A stretch of 64,000 nt of DNA from Nipponacmea schrenckii (lineage: Eukaryota > Mollusca > Gastropoda > Lottiidae): positions 32,508,338 through 32,572,337 of the forward strand of contig CM060199.1 of the NCBI GenBank assembly GCA_030562195.1, written 5' to 3'. How positions within the stretch are numbered: the first letter of the stretch is position 1; each line of letters starts with the position of its first letter. This document shows positions 24,463 to 35,428 of the stretch, one piece after another. Under the pieces are notes generated by a model that ran no database searches, had not been told where the DNA came from, and saw nothing but the letters and a program-made list of their open reading frames with translations. Made by a program: the position numbers and the translations under genes.

Positions 24463-26005
24463 TTGTCACCTGGAAAGCACAGCCTGTTGCCTCGGTTTAG
24501 TGTCCCATCCGTACGACTAGATGATTTTTCCAAGTCAGTCCCTCAGACCTGCATCCTCACGCAGAGATCTGTAATTGACCCAGTCGACGATCACGACCTA
24601 CCAGAAGAACGTGAACCGTTGATAGGACTTGAACCAAATAGGAGACTATTCGAGATGGATGAAATATCGTTGACTCCAGGCCAACAAGAATACCAAGATT
24701 TCATGGAATTTTTATCTGATGAAGGTCATGCTGAGGATGACGACCCATCACATACCCTTGCCAAAGTGGCGAAATCTACGGCCATCACCCGTGATGATTT
24801 TTGTAGATATCTGCCTTGTCCTTCGAGTTCAGATGATGTGGATAACGCAAACAGATCGCAAACAGATATCACGCACGATACGCTTTCGAAACTATTTGGC
24901 AATATTGAAACGAAACAGACTGGATCTTTTCGTATTGTTCTCGTCTCGATAAATCCCAAATTGAAACACTGAACAGATCTTGGCGCACTGAAAATCCAGA
25001 TCGCTTATCATCTTATAGAGATGAATATATAAGCAACTTTCCAGTTCATTCTCAATCGGTCGATTACCTCAAGGTACCTAGTCTAGACGATTTGTGTGAA
25101 GCATTATAATAATAATAATAATAATAAACTCTTTATTTTACATGGGTCAGAATTAGGCCCAATACACAAGGACATGGTCCTGTCTCACATTCAGCCCATG
25201 GGGCAATACATTGGAAAAAAAAAAAAAAAAAAAAAAAAAAAATCGAAAATACATAATATCTCAATATACAATTCGTCTGAAATACTAAAAATACACAAGT
25301 ACATGTGTATCAAATGGACAGACAAGTACATCTGCATGAGACGATCAGACATCAAAACATACATATAAAAAGAAAAAAAAAAGAAAAAAAGAATTGCCAA
25401 AGCGTCAGATTGAGAAGGAAGCATGGCCTAAAGGCAGCGAAGTCTTGGGGGAAAAGTCGCCATCTTTTTTCTCAACCGATTAAACGCTAGCTTTTCAGGG
25501 ACAGACGGCTTCTCGTTTTGGCATCGTAGCAATTGCTTACATACAACAAGCTTTGTTGTTTAAAGTTACCTCCGATAATTTTGATAAGGAAAATACTATC
25601 AAATCTTTGAAAGATATTTTTGATATGTCTTCCAAAGCGCTTGACCAAGTAGGTAGAACTGGGGCTTTTCATCACTTGTTTCGACGGAAAGCTGCTATAT
25701 CAGACACTGGCTTATGTGATCTGAAGGATTTTAATTCCCAGTTAACATATTTTCCCACTACCACGGACGGTGTTTTGGGGAAAGCGTTAGAGGACAAACT
25801 AAAATCACGCAAAACTCAGGAGGTACAGCTAAAAGATCTGATACCAGATTTCCGGGATAAGCGAGAATCCATTAAGAGGAAACCTCCCTTCTATTCTAGC
25901 AAGACGTCTGATCCTAATGAGAACAGGTTTAAGAAACCACGATTAGACGCGCCACCAGGTTCTTTTCGTCCCTACTGTTCACAACCTTCATCAACCAGAG
26001 GTTAA
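24463..26005 (+). pseudogene. DIRS gag-like region, interrupted by a repeat insertion
   Basis: The first part (24463-24972) is acidic, with 'EFLSDEGHAEDDDPSH'. It continues in another frame through 'DRLSSYRDEYISNFP' to 'SLDDLCEA', where the poly-A/ATT element enters (25107-25392). Beyond it, 25553-26005 resumes with 'RTGAFHHLFRRKAAISDTGL' and a basic C-terminus ('KRKPPFY', 'FKKPRLDAPPG'), as in gag proteins of this group. Its role would be nucleic-acid packaging. Confidence 0.65.
25107..25392 (-). repeat. poly-T / ATT repeat element, short copy inside the DIRS gag
   Basis: On the minus strand it is the same element as 6456-7161: ATT microsatellite, 'ccttgtgtattgggcctaat' block, homopolymer run, and one partial minisatellite unit. 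It splits a DIRS coding frame, so it inserted after the DIRS element. Confidence 0.8.
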
Positions 26006-26156
26006 TCGCAAGGAGCATACCAGGGTTCCAACCGAAGTACAGAGAAGTCTGGACAAGGGGTTTAGGATCCCCCAAAAGCCTGATTGCCAAAGGAAATGAC
26101 TCGGTAAGTGTATCTCACCTCCCTGTCGGAGGTCGGTTGCAACATTTCCTACAAAG

Positions 26157-26935
26157 TTGGGAGACAATAACAGACGACCAGTGGGTATTATCTGTAGTCA
26201 AAGAAGGCTACAAACGCGAATACCCTCAGGAAATCAGCATATTCTATTCGACGAAATAGATTTACTCTTAGAAAAGAACGCTATAGAAAGAGTTCCCATT
26301 CAGGAAACCCAGGAAGGTTTCTACAGAACCTTTTTCATAATTCCCAAAAAATCTGGGAAATTGAGACCAGTCATAAACCTAAGACCTCAAAATAAATTTT
26401 TAACGAAGGAACATTTCAAAATGGATACATTATCCAAGGTAATAAATCTTTTGAAACCGGGCGATTAGGCAATAACACTGGATCTCACAGATGCCTTCTT
26501 CTACATTCCAATATTCAGAAAGCACAGGAAACACCTCCGCTTTTGTATCCGAGGTCAGTGTTTTCAGTGGAAAGTACTATGTTTCGATCTAACGTCCGCC
26601 CCTCGGGTGTTCACGAAAGTCGTGTAATCGCTGCTGCCTATCTTCGCGCTCAAAACGTTCGACTGGCTGTGTACTTAGACGATTGGCTAATAGTTTGCCA
26701 ATCGCGCAATCAGCTTCTTCAAAATCGTCAAATATGTCTCCCTCTCCTTCAGGATCTAGGGTTTGTCGTCAATCTAGAAAAATCAAAGTTTTGCCTAAAA
26801 CATAGTATTTCTGGGAAGCCAATTTTATCTGAGACTGGGTATCGTCTGTCCAACACAAGAAATAATGGACGCGATCTTTCGGGCTATCAAAAATGTCTTG
26901 GTTTTCTTACGTCTGCTAGGACTGATCCTGCTTAG
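26157..26935 (+). pseudogene. DIRS reverse transcriptase
   Basis: Visible blocks are 'IIPKKSGKLRPVINLRPQN', then after a single in-frame stop at 26466-26468 'ITLDLTDAFFYIPI' (first catalytic Asp). After a frameshift near 26610 comes 'LAVYLDDWLIV' (paired Asp) and 'GFVVNLEKSKF'. The pattern is that of DIRS and Gypsy-type RTs. The stop and frameshift disable it. Confidence 0.85.
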
Positions 26936-26961
26936 ATCTCATTCCCAATGCCCGCCTTCGA

Positions 26962-28371
26962 TTGAGACCAATTCTACTGCATCTCCTATATTTTTGGCGA
27001 CCTGCGTCCGATCCCTTAGCAATTCCTTGTACAGCTCAACTGAAATCCCATCTGCACTGGTGGTTACGCCCAGCAAACATGCAAAGGGGCAGATTGCTGT
27101 GCCGAACAAGATCGTCAGTAACAATTATCACAGATGCCTCTCTAGACGGCTATGGGGGTCACCTAGACAATCAGGGAACATGGTCACCCATGGAAAGCCG
27201 TAAGCATATCAATCTATTGGAACTGGTAGCTGTACGTTTAGTTCATTCCATGCCATACATCAGGTCACGCTTGGTCATTATCAGATGCGACAATTCAACA
27301 GTCGTACATTATATAAACAAACCGGGTGGGACTCGATCTCCACACCTGTGCTCCAAGACTTGGGACCTATGGAATTTCGCCATAGAGAACAATATATCAC
27401 TACAGGCAGCACACATTGCGGGGAAATCGGAATATTCTCGCCGATCAGCTGAGTCGCAGGGTGATTCGTCTTTCGGATGGACACTGAACAACCAGGTAGT
27501 CCAAACTCTATTTAAGAGATGGTCTCGTCCTCTGATGGATCTGTTTACATCAGCGGACAATCGACAAAGCCAGATCTTTTGCCCGTGGTACCCTCACCAA
27601 GAGGTTCTGGTATTAGACGCTCATGTCCTTGGAGAATCTGTACGGATATGCCTTCCCTCCGATAGGTCTGATAACAAAAGTCCTTCAACACATGCGACAA
27701 TTCAAATGTTGATTGCACCCAAATGGCCCCGGAGACATTGGTACACGGAACTTCTCCAACTGTCCATAGCAACCCCTCTACAATTGCCGTTATGGCGGGA
27801 CCTTCTGAGTCAACCGAAATCGATGATTTACCACCCGAATCCAGCGTCCCTGAATTTGACTGCATGGCTGTTATCGACGGACGTTTCGAAACAGAGGGAT
27901 TTTCGGAATCAACTAGACGACTTCTTGCCGCATCATGGAGCAAGGCCACCCAGAAGGACTATGCTTGCAAATTCAACAGATTCGGTCACTGGTGCAGTAG
28001 GAAAAATTAATCCGTATCGAGCATCTTTAAACGATGTCACCGACTTTCTGTCATCGTTATTTGATGATGGACTTCAATACCGAACAATAGAAGGTTATCG
28101 GTCAATGCTTAATTCTGTCCTTCCCATGGTAGACAAATGTCCCGTAGTTCAACACCCTGTTGTATGTCGCCTTATCAAAGGGGTGTTTAATTCTAGACCC
28201 TCTAAGACCAAACTTGTTTTTCCTGAATGGGACCTACCGACGGTACTAAGTTTCATCCAAGGTCGGTCATTTGAACCACTATCGAAAGCCTCCTTGAAAT
28301 TATTGACATTAAAAACTGTCTGTCTATTACTACTTTCAGAAGATGCAGTGATCTGCAATCAATTCGTATAG
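26962..28371 (+). pseudogene. DIRS RNase H and N-terminal tyrosine-recombinase region
   Basis: A 469-codon open stretch. RNase H is visible as 'TDASLDGYGGHL', 'HINLLELVAV' and 'IIRCDNSTVVHYIN', supplying the acidic residues. The recombinase N-terminal region comes after a frame change near 27850: 'SESTRRLLAASWSKATQKDY' and 'FGHWC'. It then returns to 'DVTDFLSSLFDDGLQYRTI'. The stretch ends where the recombinase frame shifts at about 28340. Confidence 0.8.
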
Positions 28372-28800
28372 GTCCTGGCTCGATGTCAGTCAGGAGAGAT
28401 GGCATTGTTTTTATTCGGCATGGTTTGTCCAAACAAGACAGACCCCAGCATTATGGAGACGACATCTTCGTCCCAGATCTTTTAGATCCTAAGCGATGTC
28501 ATAATATGTACCTTGATAAAACTAAAACTTTTCGGGAACTTGGAAATGGGAACATAATAACAGGCCTTTTCGTTTCATTTGTCGCGCCTAATAAGCATGT
28601 AAACAGTCAAATTCAGATGGCATACAAATCTGAGCAGTCGGTTAAAGCGCACTCTACAAGAGCAATTGCCCCATCTTGGGCTCTATTTAAGGGAGCGTAT
28701 TTAAAAGCTACTCGATGCGTCCGATTGGAGTCGTCAGTCTACGTTTTTAAATTTCTACCTTCGAGATGTACCTAGAATTGGTGCTAAGGTTTTGGAATGA
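28330..28800 (+). pseudogene. DIRS tyrosine-recombinase catalytic part
   Basis: 'RRCSDLQSIRIG' (about 28340) is placed like the first catalytic Arg. 'VKAHSTRAIAPSWALFKG' (about 28643) carries the H-x-x-R pair. Near 28740, after a frameshift at about 28705, 'FLNFYLRDV' carries the expected nucleophilic Tyr. All four catalytic positions survive, but in three frames. Confidence 0.75.
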
Positions 28801-28950
28801 TTAAATTTTGAACAGTTTGGGTTCGGAATGGACCTGACGATACATCTGACCGAGTTCCATACCTCGTCTATTTAACATAAGTTATCGGTCATAAATATTG
28901 AACTATTTATATTTATTAATTAGTTTATTTCTGTAGTATCTGAGTTCTTT

Positions 28951-29864
28951 TTACATCAACTCACTTAAATCTTCTGGATCCATAAAATCATTTGTTAAGG
29001 ATATGTCAGGATCACATCTTGGTATCCGGATTGGCGTTCCGTCAGTGTTGCAATTTTCTTCTACGACCATGGTATATCCATCCACGCATTTATACTCATT
29101 GTCACACAGCCACTCAGCATTTAAAGGTAAAGTGGGGCAATCTAAAGTAATAGAAAGAAACAACAATTGAACTTTAACTAATTTATACTGCAGTATTCAA
29201 TTCAGAAATTATATTAGTTGTTGTGGATGGATGACAGAAAACCGTAAAATTCAAAGGACAGTTGGCAAAATCTACATTATCAAAAACATCATAAATTATA
29301 CCTGAAAATATTTCTAAAATATTCAATTTACATCCATGTATCTGTTTGAGCGAATTTTTTTAAAAGAGTATTACGGAATCTACAAAAATAGCCAAGAAAA
29401 ACGGAATGTCACTTTAAATTATGAAAAAATCGCCCTGTAGTCTTAAATAAAATGTTTAAGTCAAACCAAGTTTAAGAAACATTTGAAAACTGAACTTAAT
29501 GTTTTATTTATATAGTATAAAATATTTTTAGTTATTTTTATTGTAGGCAAATAAGTAATCATACTAACTGATGTTTTAATTGTAATGAGTAAATTGACAA
29601 TAACTGAAATAAACATTGATAGGATTTTATCAAGATCGATTGAAGTCATAATGAAAAATATTAACCATTGAGAATTGGTTCAATAAATTGTACATTGTAA
29701 AAATACACCCGTTTTACTTAAATGTTAACGGATTAAGGTTTGATATTCAGGTGATGAAATGATAGTTACCGTCTTCAAGAATTGCGCCAGCAACAACTAT
29801 CGGTTCAATATATTGCAGCAAAAACAGCCATTAAAACCACCATCAATACTGTCGTAGAAACCAT
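28951..29864 (-). pseudogene. inverted, frame-broken copy of the small secreted peptide gene
   Basis: Exon 1 is 29864-29770 and exon 2 is 29141-28951, with the same splice sites as the copy at 19798-20660. Exon 1 is 95 bases instead of 94. An extra T in the signal-peptide codons shifts the frame and gives a TGA a few codons later ('MVSTTVLMVVLMAVFAAIY', then stop). Exon 2 stays open and nearly identical: Tyr to Thr after 'DCP', 'MDPEDLSELM' at the end. The upstream region carries no match to the TATA box of the other copy. It looks dead, unless exon 2 is used from another start. Confidence 0.8.
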
Positions 29865-29874
29865 TTTAAATTTT

Positions 29875-30180
29875 CCAAAAATGAAATAATAATAATAATA
29901 AAAAAAAAATAACTAAGGCACGGTTTGACAGTTTTTGAGCGGCAGCCTGTCAAGTATTTAGCGGACCAGCAACAATAAACTTGTATAAAATATGCATTTC
30001 TTTTGAACCTTTTGGGGTGATAATAAACAATATTAATGTGGAAGAGTGTAAATAACAACAAAATAGTTTTAATTGTAATTTCAATGTCAGATTCCCTTTT
30101 ATTTGTGATGGTACGGTATTTCTCCTTTACTTTTGTTATATATAAAGTACCTTATAGGGCCCTTTTGATATTTATAAGTA
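29875..30180. other. non-homologous segment within the right arm
   Basis: The sequence upstream of the pseudogene ATG has no counterpart in the left arm's promoter region (about 19000-19780). A short AAT run lies at 29887-29899. No gene is seen. Confidence 0.45.
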
Positions 30181-31100
30181 ATTGATTGAAATGCTTTTTA
30201 AGATCGAGACAATAATCGAACCGACGCACAAAGAAGACAAGATTGGTGGAATGGGATATCAGATGACTTTCATTTCATTTCGATATATCTAAATGTAGCT
30301 TTAGTTGCTGATGTCTAAGATGAATTTGAATTTTGTGATTAATATTAATGAACTGTACTGGAAAAAAACTAAAGTCTACACACTAGATACTCTTATTTGC
30401 CCTCAAGATCAGCAGATAAATATGATTGCGAATAAGAATATTTGTCATAAAGGTCGAACTATGCTGGAGGATATTCCCTTGATATTACTTTAGTGATATA
30501 ATAATATATTCTGAATAACTATTCTGATTTGTTCCTATTGGGAATATCCCTTTATTGTCACGAAGTTTTCGATCGTTATCAAGTTTATACTAAAAGAAAA
30601 AATATTCATTATTTATCTCTGAATTAATGACATAATTATGCAGAGTGGCATGACAACTGACAGATAGCGATACATTTACCTGCAACTGGCTTGTTGATAA
30701 AATTGATCTTCCGATAATGTGCTGTCACCATACTTGTAAAACATATAATTAAATAAGATTAAGAATGTAAGAGAATAACATCCTCAATAAGGCACTCGCC
30801 TAGGTCATGAAGTAAGAAACAAAAACAAAGGAGATAGACAAATAGGTAGGAAGTAGAGAACTAGACATCTAGACTAGACACCGATCTGTCAGCTTCCATG
30901 CTTTTCACATTTGTTACATCTATTGGGCGTAAACATAAGTATTTCAAGGATTGAATGTAGATTGTTATTGCGTTTATTTGGACTTGCATGAATGGTTTTA
31001 TAGGCAGCAGTTGAGCGAAGATTGGTGCAGACCAAAACATTGGGAGGTTGCTGCTCAAAATTCATCAGAGATGTAAAGTCGAAATTGCACTGAAGTTTCT

Positions 31101-31215
31101 TCGCCCGTGTTTATACACTTAAGATTTGATAAAACACTTTCCTCGCCCGTGTTTATACTCTTAGGATTTATATAACTGTTTCATCGCCCGTGTTTATACT
31201 GTTAAGTTTTAATAA
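31101..31215 (+). repeat. three ~42 bp tandem copies of 'tcgcccgtgtttatac'
   Basis: The core begins at 31101, 31143 and 31184, each followed by a variant of 'ttaagatttgataaaac'. Confidence 0.75.
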
Positions 31216-31335
31216 AACAGATTCCTAGTTCATCTAATATTACGCCATTGAATGGTTATTGAAAAACCTGGAGGTAGCTATTATAAACAGTGTGTAAAAT
31301 TATAACAACGTGTGAAGGAATGTCTTTACTAATAT

Positions 31336-32015
31336 AAAGGTGGTCTATTAGGTCACAAGATACATTTCTAGAAAGTTTTTTTGATATGTGGTGCAAGTTA
31401 CTAAGTTGAATCATACATAAAGGTATGCACTCGTCCCTTGCAACGGATTTTCATGACCCACAGTTCGAAAATCACTTAATGTTATTCTGAAGATGAGTGC
31501 CAAATTTGATCAAAATGTCAAGTGAAAAATCGATCACTAAAAAAGAGTTTTTTTTGGTTCTTTTTTGTAGCAGGTCCACTATTTCTCGTAAACACTCTTG
31601 AATGCGCAATTTTTGACGAATTTTGATGAAACTTTACATAGTGTTTATGATCACGCCAGAATGAGTTATTGCTCTAAAGGTGGTCTATTAGGTCACAAGA
31701 TACATTTCTAGAAAGTTTTTTTGATATGTGGTGCAAGTTACTAAGTTGAATCATACATAAAGGTATGCACTCGTCCCTTGCAACGGATTTTCATGACCCA
31801 CAGTTCGAAAATCACTTAATGTTATTCTGAAGATGAGTGCCAAATTTGATCAAAATGTCAAGTGAAAAATCGATCACTAAAAAAGAGTTTTTTTTGGTTC
31901 TTTTTTGTAGCAGGTCCACTATTTCTCGTAAACACTCTTGAATGCGCAATTTTTGACGAATTTTGATGAAACTTTACATAGTGTTTATGATCACGCCACA
32001 ATGAGTTATTGCTCT
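31336..32015 (+). repeat. 340 bp near-perfect tandem duplication
   Basis: Copies are 31336-31675 and 31676-32015. The only difference I see is g at 31659 against c at 31999. Such identity in a repeat-rich region indicates a very recent duplication, or an assembly duplicate. Confidence 0.9.
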
Positions 32016-32189
32016 TGTTCTTGAATGGCTCGTAAACAGTATACAATTTGCCATTCTTGACGGATTTTGATGAAACTTGGTGTGAAGGTGTGTTATAAGG
32101 ATGAACCCGGATGACAATTAAACTTCGCTTGAAAATCAGTAAATCGAAAAATATTTAGTATCAGTTCTTGACCTTGTTTTTATACGCCC

Positions 32190-32880
32190 ACATGGAAATG
32201 TGGACGTATATTGTCGTCGGTCCGTCCACATTTGTTGTATCCACAATACATGATACAGTTTTTATCTGATTTTAATTTAAATCGGTATACATGTATATAT
32301 TGATGATATCTCGGTCAAGTTCGAAAATGGAAATTATCGCATGAGCGGTTTTTGAGTTATTGCCCTTGACTTAGTAAAAACGCGTCCAATTTAGGTTGTA
32401 TCCACAATAGAGGCTACAGTTTTTATCCGATCTTAATGAAACCTTGTATACATGCATATATTCTTGATATCTCGGTCAAGTTCGAAAATGGAAATTTTCG
32501 CATGAACGGTTTTTTAGTTATTGCCCTTGATTTAGTAAAAACGCGTCAAAGTTGGGTTGTATCCCCAATAGAGGCTACAGTTTTTATCCGATCTTAATGA
32601 AACTTGGTATACATGTATATATTAAGGATATCTCGGTCAAGTTCGAAAATGGAAATTTTCGCATGAACGGTTTTTTTGTTATTGCCCTTGACTTAGTAAA
32701 AACGCGTCAAATTTGGGTTGTATCCACAATAGAGGCTACAGTTTTTATCCGATCTTAATGAAACTTTGTATACTTATATATTGATCAGATCTCAGTCAAG
32801 TTCGAAAATGGATTTTATCGAATGAACGGATTTTGAGTTATTGCCCTTGACTTAGTAAAAGCAATACGGATGTGATGTAT
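32190..32880 (+). repeat. 161 bp-period tandem array, four units
   Basis: 'ggttgtatccacaatag' recurs at about 32233, 32394, 32555 and 32716, an exact 161-base period. Each unit carries 'gatatctcggtcaagttcg' and 'gttattgcccttgactta'. It is preceded by 'tacgcccacatggaaatgtg' and followed by a CCGTCC/CTGTCC-rich stretch (to about 33060). This is the cleaner, opposite-strand relative of the array at 780-2170. Confidence 0.85.
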
Positions 32881-33572
32881 ACTACCGTTGCCCCTGTCCA
32901 TCTGTCGATCTGCCCTTGACCGTCTGTCCTTGACATGGTAAAAACAATATGAATGTATATTAGGTCCATCCCTCTGTCCATCCGTCCGTCCGTCTGTCCC
33001 TCCCCCCTCCCTCCCTCTGTCCGGCCGTCCCTCTGTCCATACATCAGTCCCTCACTCTGTATTTAGGTCTTCATTCTATTTCAAAATGTTTATTGGTCAT
33101 CCATGTTTATGATGATATTTCTTTTCAGAAAATCAATTTTACAAGTCAGTTTCTAAAGAATATTTATTTATATTGTTATAACCTCCTCTGCCTTGCCGAG
33201 CTGTGTGGTAGGCAGAAGACAAAATTCCATTGAATGGAATATTGACACAATAGAAGGTACAATTTTCAATAGATTTTAATGAAACTTGGTGTGAACATAG
33301 GAATTGATAAGACGGTAGTCAAGTTTGAATTTGTTGACTTTTTTTAACTTACGATTTTTTATTAATTGCCCTGCCTTAGTAAAATTGCGTCAGAAATTTT
33401 TGTGATTGAAAAAGATGCTACAATTTTTAAATATATTTGAACTCGGTATGAGTATTGAAACAGATAAGATGGTTGTCAAGTTTGAATATGACGTTTTTCC
33501 ATGAATAATTTTGAGTCTTTGCCCTTGACTTCAATATTCCGTGAATTTGTTTTTTAGTTATTGATCAATTTA

Positions 33573-33628
33573 TTATTCAAATTCAATGCTGCCAGTGGGC
33601 GTATGTTATCTTGCCTGGCAAGCTATCT
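33573..33628 (+). repeat. dispersed motif 'gccagtgggc...cttgcctggcaagc', copy 3
   Basis: Near-identical to copy 2 (18656-18711), including 'attcaaattcaatgctgcc' at the left and 'gcaagctatctt' at the right. Confidence 0.7.
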
Positions 33629-33750
33629 TTGAAAACGCGTTCAATTTTAGCTTGTAAACACTATAAAAAGAACAATTCTTAATGGATTTTGATGAAACTT
33701 GGCTTGAGTATCTGTTATAACCCAAGATGAACCCTATTGAAAATCAGATA

Positions 33751-34538
33751 CATGGTTATTACGAATGGATTAGTCATAATTAACCGATAATCTCAATCGC
33801 CCCAATCACGGCAATAAATTGTCACAGAATTTCACACCTCCCGACTCCTGACTATCAATTATTATTTATCAATTAAACTTAATTAACATTTTGTGTAATC
33901 CTTTTGTCCTCCTCTGTTCACCCAAGATATTCATTTTGGTTACCGGTCAAAACAATAGATATACGGCGAAATCGTAAATAACGATAACCGTCTTCAAGTG
34001 TCATTCGATTCTCAACATCAACATGGCTACGTTCAAAGCCCATAAAATTCCGAATCCGATGACGAAAATAACGACATGCCTGTCGGTGAATTGAAGAGAA
34101 TTTGGTACGAGGTGAATAAATTTACCGATGCACCAGATACCGTAAGACTGGACGATTTTTTAAAAGATATTATGACAGAGGACGGTCTGAGCGACGATGA
34201 AATTGTACAGAGTGTTATGTCGGTGAAAAATGACACCATCCCAGAATCTGATGACGAAGAATAAATCATAGACAATGAAGTTGTCATCATTTGCGGACGC
34301 TTTTCGAGCTTTGAACACGCTACGAAAATGCATGATTATAATTTACGTGAATTTGCAATAAATTATGTGCTAAAAGTTTAGTACTGTTTAAAACGGCGAT
34401 CGTTCCTTTTCTTTGGGATGGTATGGGTAATTTTGACTTTATCCAAGATGGCGGACAAAGAAAATGATATAACGAATTTCGGCAATAACGAACCAATTCG
34501 TTCGGTCCCGTATGATTCGTTATAGCCAGGTTTCACTG
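33751..34538 (+). mobile_element. Tigger/pogo-type DNA transposon relic
   Basis: The right end reads 'cgttatagccaggtttcactg' (to 34538) followed by TA. The left end, after TA at 33749-33750, reads 'catggttattacgaatgg', a slightly deleted version of the complement of the right end. Joining the flanks ('gaaaatcaga' + TA + 'aatcgaaaatatttag') recreates a dispersed repeat seen intact near 32135, which supports the borders. Inside is only the C-terminal tail of a transposase, so it is non-autonomous. Confidence 0.7.
34046..34264 (+). pseudogene. C-terminal fragment of a Tigger/CENP-B-like transposase
   Basis: The frame reads 'SESDDENNDMPVGELKRIWYEV', then 'VRLDDFLKD' and 'DGLSDDEIVQSV', with an acidic end 'PESDDEE'. 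The 'L(S/T)D(D/E)EIV..V' block followed by an acidic tail is typical of the C-terminus of Tigger/jerky-type proteins. The DNA-binding and catalytic domains are absent, and a stop lies just upstream. Confidence 0.65.
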
Positions 34539-35428
34539 TAAATCGAAAATATTTAGTATCAGTTAATGCCCTTGTTTTTTGAAACTCTCTATATATCTAT
34601 ATATAAGAGTAAGAGAGACAAAGCTTATATATACAATAGAATTGTCAAATTGTATGTTTTGATTATAATATGGCCCAAAATTCGCGAACTGATTGGACAA
34701 CTTAGTAGCTGCCAACCTTTCGAAATCCAATAGTTAAATGCCGGATCTTGTTACAAAATACGGAGTTCTTTTGAAATATATCGACAAATACGACAGAACA
34801 TTATAACAAAATAGACTAGTTTTCATCTCAGGTGATAATTATCATTAGATAAAAACTTTCATTTTAATATTACCACAATTTAACAATAAACAAAAATAAA
34901 TAAACAAGTGAAGTCACACAAGTGGATAAACCATAAAAATACCCTAGTTTTGTTCTTTTGCAATAATTAATTGGGGGTATATCGTTGTTCAGATGGTTAA
35001 TAAAATATAGTTGTCTAAATATTCGCTTGACCAGCCGATACAATTCATCATACCCATGTAAAAATTTGTTAATATTTCGATTCGATATTGGATTCGTCTA
35101 AAATTTATTACGTAGTTCAATTTAGTTGCGTGCGAACAAAGTTGTATTGATATACATAATATATAGCAGGTTAAGAGAATTGTTCAATGACCAAACAATA
35201 AAGGGACAGTATGCAAAATTCAATACAATGTAAATACGTCAAAATTATCCACTAAATGTTATTTACATCTAAGCATATACTGGATCAATTTGACATTGAT
35301 TAAAACGTTTAATACGGAAATCTTTGAAAAAGATTTGGAAAATAAATTAAAACTTTCAGACAAGAGACACAGATCTCAAGACTTGCATCAAACCGAACAT
35401 TCTTAAACTAAAAAAACCAAAAAAACAA

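Larger units (their letters stand above)
24440..28800 (+). mobile_element. DIRS-type tyrosine-recombinase retrotransposon, inactive
   Basis: The order is a gag-like region (24463-26005), reverse transcriptase (about 26157-26935), RNase H (about 27110-27420) and tyrosine recombinase (about 27840-28800), the layout known for DIRS elements. No long terminal repeats or integrase are present. The coding regions are split by stops and frameshifts, and the gag part is interrupted at 25107-25392 by the poly-A/ATT repeat. Its 3' end stops about ten bases before the right inverted-duplication arm (28808). I could not recognise the split inverted terminal repeats expected for the group. Confidence 0.85.
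28808..30832 (-). repeat. right arm of the large inverted duplication
   Basis: It is the reverse complement of the left arm 17838-20811, with the peptide-gene exons as the best-kept part. The outer edge is 'gaaacaaaaacaaag' (30817-30831) and the inner edge is 'tttgaacagttt' near 28808. It lacks the dispersed repeat found in the left arm. The sequence upstream of the gene copy (about 29870-30180) is unrelated to the left arm's promoter. Confidence 0.85.

Noticed and set aside
32233..32877. Regular repeats considered as a CRISPR-like array
   Set aside because: The units are contiguous 161-base tandem repeats without spacers, in animal DNA.
34033..34290. Minus-strand Ser-rich frame
   Set aside because: It is the antisense of the acidic Tigger transposase tail.
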